Below, in pieces: positions 46,076 to 58,800 of a stretch of DNA of 64,000 nucleotides (its first letter is position 1; each line of letters opens with the position of its first letter). Under the pieces are notes generated by a model. It saw only the letters and a program-made list of their open reading frames with translations. It had not been told where the DNA came from and did not search any database. This DNA is from Macrocystis pyrifera (taxonomy: Eukaryota > Sar > Phaeophyceae > Laminariales > Laminariaceae). A program made the translations under genes and the position numbers. The stretch lies in NCBI GenBank assembly GCA_031763025.1, contig JASSKH010000036.1, positions 2,715,001 to 2,779,000 on the forward strand, in the 5' to 3' direction.

Positions 46076-49000
46076 TCAACCGCCGGCTCCTATTCCGCTG
46101 CATCTGGCATGATACAGGATCTTTGCAACACGCCACTCCAAACCGCATCGCACCACGCCAAAAGCAACTCTATCCCGCCACGGAGTCCCCCCTCTCTCGT
46201 CTCCCGCCCTCTCCACCCCGCCGCTTCCAGGCGAAGAAGCGGCGGCTGGCCGTCGTCCGAGGAACGGCGGGAGGGTGGTGCCGGATGCCCCCGCCTCGTC
46301 CGCGCCGAAATCTCCCCCTGCCGCCTCTGCTGCCGCTGACCCTTGGCCGACCTCCCCCTCGCCACCCTCCGGCCACGTCCAGAACTCTCCCTGCTCGTCT
46401 TCGCCCGCTGCCGCTACACCTCCTTCAGCCTCCTTTGCTTTTCGGAACATTTCAACGTAGGTCTGCCGCACGCCGGGGGGGGGGGGGGGGGGGGGGGGGG
46501 GGTGTACTCATTATCATGGATGGTCGTTCGCCGGGGGGTGGGGGGTGGGCGGGGATTATTTAGCGTTGAGGCAAAAACGCGGTGAGGTCAGCAAAGGAGG
46601 AAGACCCATGTTTCTCGTGATAACGGGAGGGGACAGCGAGAGAGCAAAAACATACCACGGTATAAACTATGTGGTATGCTATATAGTGTCGTAGAGAAAA
46701 CACTACTGCAGGATTTCATTTTGGAAGTCTTTTTTATACGGCGCTTCTTCTCCAAACCCGTAAACCCACGTTTCATTTGTCTCCGAACAAAGTGGGTGCG
46801 ATTCTCAAAACCCTTGAAAAAACCACTACTACAAAAAAACCAACCCGCTCGAATTTCAACTACTGCCCACCCCGCACATATCATCGATTCCCGCAGTTCA
46901 TGATCTAGATAGATCTTTCAAGGCAGATCTATTCCCGACGATATCTTGTACCAGGTATGCTCTGAATGATGCACAGTAGCACATGTTTCCTGGGTTGGAT
47001 CTGCACGACTACTACGGGGGACCATAGTAAACAGGACCTACGGTACACACAAAGACCTACACATTTCCCTATTTTTACCGACAATTTTTGGTCCTATTTA
47101 CTATGGTCCCCCCCGTAATACTACGCAGATCCTGCACACAACTTTTCACAACGGTGGGTTAAGGAACTAGATCATCTATCTGTACACCGATAGATCATGA
47201 TCTATCTGTACGAGAGGTGAACGAACCAAACCACTACTGTACCCCCCCCAAAAAACGTGGGTTGCAGTCCGAAAGGGGTTGATGGATACATAGCGCGAGG
47301 ATCTACACCACAGGAGTGAATGCGGCGGTAGACGGCGGGAGTATCATACCATGTATACAGGAGGGAAAAAAAACTATTTAGAGGATTTTGGAAACCCCCG
47401 CAACCTCTCGGGGTCGGTCCTTTGCATATTAGCAGGCGTCTATCAGCCCTCCGGTTCTTCTACGTAAGCGTCCCTAACCTCGAGGTACACAACAGTCTCC
47501 ATCTTAAGCGCCCACGTTGCGGCCGCCGGAAGCATTCAGGTGCAAGGGAGGCCGAGCTGCATCAAGGGGGGATCCGGCTTGAAAACTCAAGCGGGTATCT
47601 GTAAACTGCATACGCATGCCGTACACGCGCCACAGCGCGAAACACGCAGACCACTCCACACGCACACACGACGAAAACAACGCTGCAACAACCCGCCCGT
47701 CTCCCGAGGCTGCGCTTGCGAGCAATCCTACGCCTGTCTACGGCGGCCGCGGCAGGCCGATTCGTCCGTCTCAAGCGCGCAGGAGAGCGCTCCGTGTACA
47801 CTTCGAAGCATTCCACCATCCAGCACTCCATCCGAACTCGGACACAGAGGAGCAAAACCTCTGCACCCCTACAATCGACGTCTTCCCTACGTACGTACGT
47901 ACACCGCACCTTGTACGCACAGTAGTCTGGCAATTAGCGCCAGATACATACACTCTGCCACCTGCAGCAGAAACTACATGACAAAATGCCACGGTGTGGA
48001 ATTTTTCCCCCCCCCCCCTACCCCTCCCCTCCTCCCGCCCCCGCAAGCCAACAACGCAAGCACGCACGCACGCACCTCCAGGAGCTCTGGGGTGAGGCAG
48101 TAGCTCGTTATCTGGCAGCCCTCTTCGAGCAGAGGGCAGCTCTGGGGCCAGCACTCGTTACCCATGAACTCCGTGGATACGCAGGACTGGAGACAGAAAA
48201 GAGTACGGAGCGTCGTGTCGACAGAAGGGGACGGGGTGGGAAACGGACTCGTTGGTTGGTGGGTAACAGCAAGCCAACCTAAGGGTTGCGAGGTGTTGAG
48301 ACAGACAGGCTGTGCTTTGGGGCTGCTCTCTGCGGCATTCGCTGCATCTGCTAGGGGCTGTTGTTGATACTAGTACTATTGCTGCGGTTTCGTTGTTGCT
48401 GCCGTTTTTCAAGAAGTGGGGAAGAGGGGCGGCAGAGGATATTTCGATACTGCAGGTACTATCGCTGCGGTTTCGTTGTTGCTGCCGTTTTTCAAGAAGT
48501 GTGGAAGAGGGGCGGTGGAATGATTCGTACAGAAGTGGTTCGCGGACACAGCCCAATGCCGATATCGGATGGTTTCCGCCTCTCGGCTGAGAATTCGCCG
48601 GGGCGTCAACGGCGTACGCGAACCACGACCTCTACAAGCAATACGCGCATCGCTTCGCTCTACAATGTGATACAGATAATGTATACTGTAGGTCGTTCGC
48701 CCATTTCCTGCACTTCGCGGACGTTTATTTTTAGTTGCTGTCAGTTTCGGCCCAAAAAATGTCTAAGACTTGAAGAAAAAAAAAAGATGAAATAATCGGA
48801 CGCGGTTAAGGGCCTGAAAAAAAACATAAGGTGGTTGGTTCACTTATGAGTTAGAGGAAGCACACATGTATTAGTTTTGGTCCGTTCGAAGGACGAAAAA
48901 GCTTTTCCTTAGCATATACGTCTTCGAGGCAAAGGTAGTGTATGTACATCACTACCTATCGCTTATCCAGCCCGTCCGTATGCTCCGCTATATATACAAG

Positions 49001-52000
49001 GCGCGTGCGTAGTCGAAAAACACCAAAAACGTTGGTTGCGGGTGCCGGAGGACACGCCAAAGAAGCAAAAAGCGCTTGCACCTTCCAACCGAACCGCGAG
49101 AGTCGACCGCCTTGTTCTGATCAGAACCCCGACACGACACACGGCAACCATTCCGAGCGTTTTAAAGCGGGGGGGCCAACGCTAACTACCAGGTGGTGGT
49201 GAGCATGAGCGTGGTGGTGAGCGTGGTGTACCGCCGCCGACGCGGGACACGGACAAACGCCCCAACAAATCCCGCTCCACAGCCCGACGGCCCGCTCAAA
49301 CGCACACGTATCTTGCGTACCTCAAGAGTGCTGCACCACGGGTCGTGCTCCTTCACACCCTCGACGTCGCAGTACTGCATCGCCATGTCTATCACGCAGG
49401 TCATCACGGGGTCGAACTCCTCGTCGTAGTTGACCTGGCGCACGCAAGGAACACATCGTACAGACACGTGCGACGCTATCGGTTAGGGCGGCTGGTCGCG
49501 ATGGTTCAGGCACGTTCATGTCCGTGCCCAGGGCAGTAAGTACACCATAAAACATCTTTGAGCTACCTGGTATATATGGTGGCCGGGGTGTATTCAGCAG
49601 CAAGGAACACGCGGCACGTCGCCCCCATGATGGTCAAAACATGGCTGCTTGATCTCGCCCAAGCTGCTGAAAGGCTGCAAACTAAAAAAAAGCACAAAAC
49701 CTCCCATCACGAAAAAAATTACGCAGATTTCAGAACACAGATCAAGCGGGGTTTCGGTGCAGCCTGGCCTACACACACACAAAAAAACAAAACACTGAAA
49801 GCTGACGGCACGGCGGGGCTGGCTGCGCTCCTGTCTTCTCGGAACTGCGACGCCGACCGAATCGTTTGCTGCGAGCATCCAACGTGATCCTCACCTCCCA
49901 TAGCTCCTTGTAAGGATCCCCGTAGCCGTAAGGAAGTCCGGTCGCCGCGCCGGCCGCTCCCCCGCCGCTCCCACTAGCCATGGCATCCTGCAGCTGGTGA
50001 TTCTGCAGCCGCGCGCACAGAGCGCAAATTACAGCAGTCTTGGTTCGTCGGTTTTGTCATATCATATGAGTGGAAAACTCTTGCACCACAGCAGTACCTA
50101 AAGCATCAAAAGAAAGCCTGCCGCAACTCTGATAAGCCCACACACGGCGCAGAACTACTTTCCCACCCCACCCCACCCCACCCCCCGCGGCGGCGACCAC
50201 CACTTCATCTTAAGGCCGTTCCACGAAAGAAAATGCCAGTAAAAAGACATGCAGTACCTCCTACCACTCTGGCCGGGAACATAATCCCCGTTTGGACTCT
50301 AATATCTACATCAAACGAATCTTATATTACCGGCCAGAGCCGTGTGATACTGCGGTAATATATAGAGCAAAGTACGTACCAGGTATACGAACATGAAAAA
50401 AGAAAACCCGCCGTGAGACCGCGAAATTTCGTCGAAGCTCGGTCTTTTCGTACACCTCGTATATATCAATATTGCGTCGAGACTCATCTTTACGTAAATA
50501 CCTTACCAGGTATATATCTTACCACCGATGACTATAATAAAAACTACCGTTCAACGATAACCACGTCAACAGCGACCCACCTGCCGTTCCAAAGCTTCGA
50601 TTTCGGCCACCAGCCGCTCCTCAGAAGAGGCTTTTTCGTCACCCCTCCCCAGAAAATTCAGCTTGTCCATCACTCGGTTGGAGCTGCTCACGAAGTGCAT
50701 CGCCTTCACCCAGTCCAACATAATCTCGTTGTAAACCATGGCCCCCGAAGGAAACTGTTTGCGTCGAGCAACCACCGCCGCGGGGGCATTGGGGTGGCAG
50801 AAACGGCAAAAAAGGTGGTAAGCCTTCCGGCGGGTACATTTCGAGCGGGATCAAGCGAAACACGCCGTTGGGAAAGCTCCCCGGCATGGGGGAACGTGTC
50901 TCGCTCGCGAGTACCTCTCCTTGCAACGTAAAAATCGATCAGCATCGCCGTGACCGCAGGCGGGCAGCCTTTCCCTCAGGAACTTTCTTGCAATAGGGGC
51001 GTACATATCATACGTGGCAGTGAGACAGACCATCCCTTCTCGCGTACGCAGAAAAAAATAGTCTGCGACACGCAAGCATCACGTTTGGTGCGATGATCCA
51101 GTGCGCAGAAGATTTGGCGGCGTTAGAGTGCTCGTCCCTGTGCCCGCACCCCGCCCCAAAATAGCTTACTGTCGACGTCGGTGACAAAAAAAACACGTGC
51201 CAAATTAGCACCGCAACCGTCGTTCGTCCGCATCGCGTCGATTCAACTTTCTATCAGGTCTTTGCTTTTCCCTCCAGACTTGACCAGCCCTCGGCTCGAA
51301 TAGAGAATATGTAATCCGAGTATTTACACCGAGTCTCCACGCGGCCAAGCAAGTCAGCGTACAAAAAAAGACCTTGCGCCGACGACGCACGCAGAGGGAC
51401 TCTTAAGCCGACCGTGAAGCCAAGTTCACTTGTATCACCTTAGCGGTGGAGTCGTGTTCGGTTGGCTTGGGCCCCAAAACCATCCCCGTCACCGGGTCGT
51501 GGTCGTGGAACTTCCCGGAGCCGAAAAAACATGAAGGTGGGGTAAAACAGCAACTTGATCTCCTGGCAGAAAGACGCCGCTGCCGTGTCCTGCGCGCAGT
51601 GACCAAGGCGTCGATGGGATCGCGGGGGTTCTGATGCTCGGCAGAAGTTGCGCCGGACGTGATACGAGCGCAACGTTCTCTGCCGCCCGTGTGATGGAAC
51701 CTTGTACTTTTTATCCCGTCAAGTCTAGGTACGCACAGTAGGTAAATTGTTTTCGATGAGAGTAGACGCAGCGCAGATCACTTGGACTACAGCAGCCTCA
51801 TACCATTGATGGCACTCCAGCAGGGCATGGGGCGGGCCCTTGCCATGACGTGTCTCTTGGATACATATACTACCAGTGTATAGGCGCAAGTATGATCCAT
51901 CGACCCCGAAAAAGAGCGGTGTCGCCGTCCTAAGCGAAACCATCGCATGGCAGTACACATGGAACACATGCACATTTCATCAGAATTGGCGATTCGTGGA

Positions 52001-55000
52001 GTCGTACATATGTGTATGGCTTGGTCACAGGTGAATGTGTCTCGATTGTGTCTTCCCGATAAACCCAAGGGGCGTGGGAGCTGACGAATTTCAAGTCGGG
52101 GTCTCATCCGGGAGAGCATCTCCGCGCACGAGCGATAAATCTCCCCCCCACGCTAGAAATGCCGTAGCACCGTTTGTATATCAAACTCTCATTTTTTAAT
52201 GCATTCCTCACGCACTGACCTGGTCCTACAGTTAGTATCAAAACTCGCACGACAAACCAGTTCGGACTCACTGCCTGAGGCATCTTGTAAACGCCAAGGA
52301 CGAACCTGCTCGCAGTCGAACTTGGCCATGACCAGTTTCTTCTTTCGTCTGGGGTCTTCCTCCGCCAGCCTCATCGCCACCTCCTGCCACATCGGCATAA
52401 ATGATTCCCTGTGTGCCCGCCAGCCCGCGAAAGGTTGCCGTACGGCCGCCGAACAAAAAAAATGTCGTTGCCGAGTGAGTGCAACATTTTTTTTTTCTGG
52501 ACGCTGACGGTAAAACACATTTTACCAGAGGGCGCGAACGTATACCCTGGTACCTGGTGCATTGGAACGTGCGGAGCTTCTGTCTCGTAGTTCGCATGAT
52601 ACAGGACATAGCGCTGGACGGTCAGCAAGTGTATAAAAGCGTCCAATACGAATAATATCGGAAATGTCGCAAGCAGCTGGCAAAGGTGGCGTTTAGGGGA
52701 AATAACTCGATTTCCCCGCCGGGGGGGCGTCTTCTGCACTTTTAGACGAGTACTGGTGTAAATAAATCCTTGACTCGTTGCAGTAAATCAAGCTACCTGT
52801 CCGTCCAAGGGTCCTTTCATGTGCCACATATCCCCTACTCCCTGGTAGGAAAGCCCACCCATGTGTGGAAACTCCAAGTGTTTTTTTTTTTTTTTTTTTT
52901 CTGTGCTGCTGGTTATTTGTTGTTTATTTAGTTAGTTCCAACAATTGATATTCTGTATTCATATATACCTGGTACGTAGTTCAGTTGTTTTCCACTTTCT
53001 GATGCTTTATATTGGCCGCGGTAAGTAAAAAGTAGGAAAGGTCTAAAAAAAACAAACCAACAGGAGACACTAGTATTTTCAACAAAATTTTAAGGCGTCA
53101 AACAAAAAACGGGGGTTTGCACGCCGAGTCTCCGGGTTTTGGCTGTGTCAATGGGTTTTACTTGACAAGCGTCTGTAAAGAGACAGCGTCCATCAAGGGG
53201 CGAAACTGCTGTCTCCTGACCAGGGTCGTGGTCGTGGACCGAAAATGAAACATGATTAGACCGGTTTTTCGTATTTTAGTCGGATAATCGGTCGTTTCCG
53301 GTCGGTTCTTATATTAAAACCGAAACCAAGCCGGAACCGAACCGAACACTTCTCGTTCGGCTTTCCGTCGGTTTCTTGGCGAATTAAGCCAAGTGGGCAA
53401 CCTTTCAAGGGGTTCGGGGTAAATATGTAAGTTGGTATCATGTGATGACATGATCATATGGTGCCATGGTGTCACGTGCCAGTGGCCAGGGTTGTGAACC
53501 GACTCGGAAAATGGCTCGGTCGGTTTTTCGTTTTGATGCCGAAAGCGTCGGTCGGTTTCGGTCCCTTTTTGGGGGTTTACTTGCAGGCATGTAGGCGTTG
53601 TTGGCGTAGGGGAGAGGGAAAAAAAAAACGATCGAAAAAGCTGAGTCGGTTTTCGGTTTCGTTTTTTTTCGGCAACCGAAAAACGACAAAAAAAGTCGGT
53701 GTGTCGGTCGTGAAAAACCGATAAAAACCGAACGAAAAAAGCGACTTTCGGTTTTCCGTCCACAACGTCCCCGGTGGCTTGGTAGGTGGTCCGCGTGCCT
53801 ATCAAGATCAATTTCGTGGGTTCAAATCTCACCGAGTGCATGCTCGTAGGGACTTTTTCTTGCATCAAAAATTGATAAGCGGAAAGCGCAAGAGCGTGAG
53901 TTAGCTACATTCGATGAAAATCGACGAGCAGTGGGAATGCTGAACCCTATGCGCGACAGAAAATAAAGGCAAGTACCGGGGGGGAGAAGGGACGACACCT
54001 GTGACCACGGCTTGTCCAAAAGATCGTCGAGGGTAAAACCTCCTACGAGTGGGCTGGAAAGTAAAAGTGATGGATGAAAAAAAAAAAAAAAAAAAACGCT
54101 GTTCCTGATATGCATGCTTGCGTTTCACAGCAGTACCCATGAGAACATACCAGCACCAGGTATGCAAATACCTGATAAACGTCGCATGCAATACATGTAG
54201 CAGTACGTACAGCTCTTCCACGTGGTGGCGGTTCTAATAGCCCCCAGATTACGCACCCCCAGCACAAAGCCAATAAAACAGCAGTGCCGTAATAGATCGG
54301 AAGTATCACATGCCCATACCGTTGATGTTGTACACGAAGTACGCTACACGAGTATTCAAAGAGTGTTCGCTTTCCTACCGGGACATTGTTCCCATGGGAC
54401 TCACCACCCGGGGGTTATACTCAGGACTCGGGTAATACCGGCCTGCTTAGGCCCGACTTCGCAGACCCGTGTATCCAGTGCATCAAGACTTGAGACTTGA
54501 AGTTTTAACAGTTATATAGCATAGTAGGACTGATATAAATATAAAGAGCGCCCCTTATTCCAACTGCTGTGGCTATTTGTGGGCCTTCGCTTGAACAACG
54601 GCGTCGCCGGCGTCACACGCTGGCAGTGCAATGCTTACGACGAGGCCTGGAGCTACGTCTACATACTACTGGTACTTGCCCGGTACATGAAATGCCGATT
54701 ATTGCTATTAATACATGCGTTACCTGGTACACGGCGGCACAGAGCTCCATGTACTCGTATTAACAGCACGTCGTAGCAGCAGTACAATAGCAGCAGTCGT
54801 GCGTTGTGAAACGCACAACGATGCTTGTACCGATACTGCTGCTGTTGTGCTAGCTCTATACTCAGTACTATAAAATGTAAACTCAGTTGTCGTTGCTGAA
54901 CCGCAATATACCAAAACAGGATATATCACACGCGTATCTATTCAACCCTGCCATGACGTACTTGCAGTGGTTGCACCAAGGAGCGTAGAACATCACCGCG

Positions 55001-55197
55001 TAGTCCGTGGTCCAATGCCGCATGTTGCTCGTCAAAGTCGCAGTATCGAGGGGAACCAGGGGCTCTGTCACTGAACTTCCAGAAACGGACCCCAACAACC
55101 CCCCCGCGCCCAGCACCAGTGCCGCTGCCACCGTCAAGAACAAAGAAGCTCGCCACCGATGTCTATGGGTCGCGGACTTTGCCATTTCCTTCATCAT
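46076..55197 (-). CDS. Secreted/ER thioredoxin-fold protein (PDI-like, CNHC) with Cys-rich C-terminal region
   Basis: Eight minus-strand exons: 54962-55197, 52306-52408, 51439-51589, 50581-50754, 49895-50002, 49321-49434, 48076-48186, 46076-46462; all phases fit, about 460 aa. Expected to form or isomerise disulfides in the secretory pathway. A signal peptide or anchor spans residues 15-40 (LFLTVAAALVLGAGG). The thioredoxin active site is Cys75-Asn-His-Cys78 in MFYAPWCNHCK, followed by LVMAKFDCEQ and the cis-Pro block LLFYPTFMFFGSGKF. Residues 258-332 carry eight Cys (about 270, 279, 291, 297, 307, 312, 319, 325), a region I do not know from classical PDIs. The last exon is acidic, Gly/Ala-rich and probably disordered, with no KDEL-type end; its final ~60 residues look less protein-like. 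Exon 3 changes frame at an A6 run (51524-51529); one base fewer restores the frame and makes the exon exactly 150 nt, so I read it as a homopolymer error. Divergent from the ZNHIT3-like gene. Confidence 0.85.
46476..46555 (+). mobile_element. G-tract-bearing element, 5' terminal fragment
   Basis: G run of ~26, then TGTACTCATTATCATGGATG and GTCGTTCG, then G-rich sequence. It lies in intron 7 of the PDI-like gene, 14 bp from exon 8. Confidence 0.6.
47010..47120. mobile_element. TA-flanked palindromic MITE, copy 7
   Basis: ACTACGGGGGACCATAGTAA at the left, TATTTACTATGGTCCC with extra C at the right. Lies in intron 7 of the PDI-like gene. Confidence 0.85.
48370..48520 (+). repeat. Direct duplication, ~65-bp copies
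   Basis: CTGCGGTTTCGTTGTTGCTG plus TTTTTCAAGAAGTG...GAAGAGGGGCGG occurs twice, about 85 bp apart. Lies in intron 6 of the PDI-like gene. Confidence 0.75.
53221..53765. mobile_element. Possible hAT-like non-autonomous element(s)
   Basis: CAGGGTCGTGGTCGTGGACC at 53221 and CAGGGTTGTGAACCGACTCG at 53487 look like hAT-type termini. The stretch ends ATTTTCCGTCCACAAC-like at 53765, roughly complementary to the starts, then runs directly into a SINE. The interior is a degenerate CGGTCGGTTTT / AAAACCGAAC repeat. Boundaries and family are uncertain. Lies in intron 1 of the PDI-like gene. Confidence 0.4.
53766..54096 (+). mobile_element. tRNA-headed SINE, copy 3
   Basis: CGTCCCCGGTGGCTTGGTAG with a box B-like GGGTTCAAATCTCAC, the shared body, GAAGTAAAAG-like 3' end and an A18-20 tail. 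Lies antisense in intron 1 of the PDI-like gene, abutting the possible hAT element. Confidence 0.85.
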
Positions 55198-55830
55198 GAG
55201 CGTTCAGCTGATTGCAGTGCGCGGTTTGGCGGTGCAGGTGTTTTGAGGGGGTGCCAAAGTGTTGAATACCCCTGTCAAGGAAAGCTACCTAAGTATTGAT
55301 AAACTCCGCGTCGTTCACGTTCATCAACATCCACACACCAGGATCCACACGTCCACCCCTTGCCGACAGACCAGATAAGGGCTTCGCAGGTCTACCATTT
55401 TGGGCGAGAACGACGAAGGTGCTTCCGGAACTATAGCAGCACCAATCGGCGACCTCCGGCCAAACCAGGGTACGTTGCTCTGCAGGGTGTCGCTTTTCCG
55501 CGTGTCAACCACGCTTTCAAAAACCAAGTACCTCTCTGGACGGAAATATAAGGACGATTAAGATATTAATATGTATGAAAATGGTCCTTATATTTACGTT
55601 CATAATCGCACTAAACAAGCAAGTATGGTTCGTGCCTCTGGTACCTCCAGAGCTGGTATTTGCACCGGGTAGGAGCAGCAGGAATGGGGGTGGATATCTC
55701 TGTCAGACCTATCCGAGCAGTAGCAATATCCGAGGGTAAGATCTACTTTATAACCCGACTCTCCCCTCTTCGCATGCCTGTCCAACAGCAATCGGACCCG
55801 CCGAGCCCCACACAGCTATCGCTATCAAGG
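55198..55830. promoter_or_regulatory. Divergent promoter region between the PDI-like and ZNHIT3-like genes
   Basis: 633 bp separate the start codons. A TATA-like TTTATAA at about 55748 lies 80 bp upstream of the ZNHIT3-like ATG. A 12-bp inverted repeat (AAATATAAGGAC / GTCCTTATATTT) spans 55544-55595 with an AT-rich loop. Confidence 0.55.
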
Positions 55831-58800
55831 ATGGGGAAGATCGAGGCGGAAATATGCAGCGTCTGCAAAGAAAACGCGTCCAAGTACCGCTGTCCCGGCT
55901 GCGGCGCGCCCTACTGCTCCTTGGCCTGCAACAAGGTCCACAAAGCCGGAGGCGGGGTCGGCAGCCCACGCCCTCCCTGCACCGGAAAACGAGCTGTGCC
56001 GGGTAGCAAACAGGCCGGTGGACAGAGCAGCAGCGGACAAAGCGCGCGGAAGCGGCCACGAGGCGGTGGAGATGATGCAGACGCGACTGAGCCGGCAACG
56101 AGAGCTTGCGTTCGCAAGGGCCGGGACCAATGGCGAGGGGGCAGGGAGGACAGGGAGGAGGAGGAGTGGCAGATGAGCGCCGACCAGAGGGATCGGATAT
56201 TGGGGTGCTCGTGGCTTAAAGTCGCCCTTCGAGACCCGAAGCTTCAAGGCCTCCTGGTGAGTCTGGTTCTCTGTACGTTCGTGCTGTTCGACGATTACGG
56301 TTCGATTGCCCAACATGTATGAGCTGTTCCCTGGGGCTGTTTACGGATTTAAATGAATTAAATTGTCAGGTACCTGGTGTACCAACTTTCTGGTATTTTT
56401 TTTTGTGCAGTGTGGGGCCTACTTTGATGAGATCGGAATCCAGAATCTGGAACAGCTTTTTTGTTTTTTCCCCTTTCTTTGTGGCTGTGCAACCCACACA
56501 AGGCTCTGGCTTCTTTTAACTACGTTCCCAAACCAGCCCGAGGCAGGAAAAAGTAGAGGTCTCATTACACTCTGGGAGGTAGGATCTTCAGGTTGGTAGG
56601 CTGTTCAGGTATTTTGGTTCCTGCTGGGATCAAGGTACGGGGGAAGACCCAACCCAACCCCTGACTCTAACCCTAACCCTGACCCCAAACCGCAGCCAAA
56701 ACGGGCCAAAATCGGCCATAAACGCAGGTGCGCCGCGTTTGCATCGGACCAGGAAATTTCTCAGTTGCGGACGACGATTCCGAAGTGCAGACCGCGCTAA
56801 GCAATTTGCAAGTCAAAAACAACCCTCAACATCCTACCTCCCAGATCCCTACTAAAAAAAATAGGATTTTTTAGACACATCACTAACTGCCGCCACCGAG
56901 TGCTTGCCTCACAGAGCACGTAGCACGGGTCGCTACAGCACTCAAGGAGGGTGTATGGTCCACTGAGCAGAGGTTAGTCGGTGGCACGTTTGAGGGCCGT
57001 AGGTGGTCCGTGTCCGGAGTCCTCGCTTGGGGCGTGCAGCCTGCTCCATTCATGTCTCAACGTTTTGCTGGACAGAAGAACAGGAGGTAATTTCCGATCA
57101 GAAAAAGTTGATCCAGAAATGGATCATGCTCTCACGCCCCAAGCAAGAGCTCCAGACACAGGCCATCTACGGCCCTTGAACTTGACAGCGAGAACGCTCA
57201 GATCAAAAGAGCATGTATCCTTGGAAGTTTCAGCGCGATCCATGATGCGTGCTCTGCCAGGCGAGGACTCGCGGCGGCGGTGGATGCTGTGTGCGAAACG
57301 CACGTTTTTGTTTCATGTGGGTAACGTCCAGAAATGGCCCATAACTACCGACGGCACTGTTCGCGGGTTTCTGCTCGATGAAGGAAAGCCTATTTTCGAG
57401 CCCATAATAGTCATCAGCCTGAGGCCAGCTAGTATTTAATATGAATCCAGAAATCAGAACAGGTTTTTCCTTCATTGTGCAGAAACCCGCGAGCGGTACC
57501 GTCGGTAGTGATGGGTCTTTTCTGCACATAAGTCTGTTATTGTCGCACATAGCACCGCCGCGAGGAGCGAGTCCTCGCCTCAAAGAGCACGGATCACACT
57601 AAAACTTCCATGAGTGTATGTACGTTTGCTCCATTTCTCTGAGGCCCCTCGCTGCCAAGTTTGAGGGCCGTACGTAAGTGACCTGTGTCTGGAGGTCTCT
57701 CGCTTGGGACGTTGTGAGAGCATGATGACTCATTTCTGGATCAAACTTTTTTTTATCGGAAATTACCTCCTGTTCTGTCCAGTAAAAAATTGAGGCAGAA
57801 ATGGACCAGGCTTCACGTCCCAAGCGAGAACTCCAGACACAGACCACCTACCTACGGCCCCCGAACTTGCCTCCGACGACTGTCTGCTCCGTGCACCATT
57901 CCCTCTCTAAGTGCAGTACCGACCCGTGCTCTGTGAGGCGGTTAGTGCTGTGTCGAAACACACGTGTTTTTTGCTGCCTCGGGCAGGTTTTGAAACAGAA
58001 AAAAAAAACGCCTTGGTGTGGGTTTCACCGCCACAGAGGGGAAAATCTGTTCTGGATTCTCCAATCCGATCGCTTCCGTAGCCTGATGCTGATATCCGCG
58101 TTTTGTAGGGCGCAAACTGCAGCATGCTCCAGAACAGTATACACTGCTGTGATATCTGATGCTATCCAACAGCGCAACTACAGTAGTAGCTGCAACTACG
58201 AGGGCGAGGAACTTCTGGGATACATTCACTGTACTGCAGCGCCAGTGATATGCGTTGCGATGCTGCCTAAATATTGAGGTAGGATGGTCGTGGAGGCGGT
58301 TACCGTTTCGGGCAACAAGAAGTATGAACGATGTGCGTGCAAGTTGCAAGTGAGAGCGAAAACGAAGTACCGATTGACCTGGCGATGTATGAGAGACAAT
58401 TAATACCAGAAAAACGACACAAGTGACGACTGCTACTGCGGCAGCAACGCTTCTGTCGCCGCCGCCGCTGCTGCTGCTGCTGCTGCTGCTGCTGCGGCTT
58501 ATGTTCTACGCTGTGGTCACGTGAAAGGTAGTCATGCGAATGACATCACCGAGGTGCGTGGTGTGGTGTGTGCGTGGAGCGTGCTGTGCGGTGCGAACTG
58601 TGTTCTGTTCGGCCCTCTCGCCCCAGCAAGCAGGCATGCACGCATCCGACACCTTGAGTCGATATACGCTCGCAATCGCTCTCGTTGTGTGGCCAACTGG
58701 GTCTAGGTACGGTAGTGCCCCCACAAGTCCGCGGGGCGCCTCCGTCTGTTGCCGATTGGTATGTTGCACATGCGTGCGTGTCTGCAGCGAAAACAGCGAG

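Noticed and set aside
56671-56692. Telomere-like CCCTAA repeats
   Set aside because: Only two units within a C/A-rich stretch; too short to mean anything.
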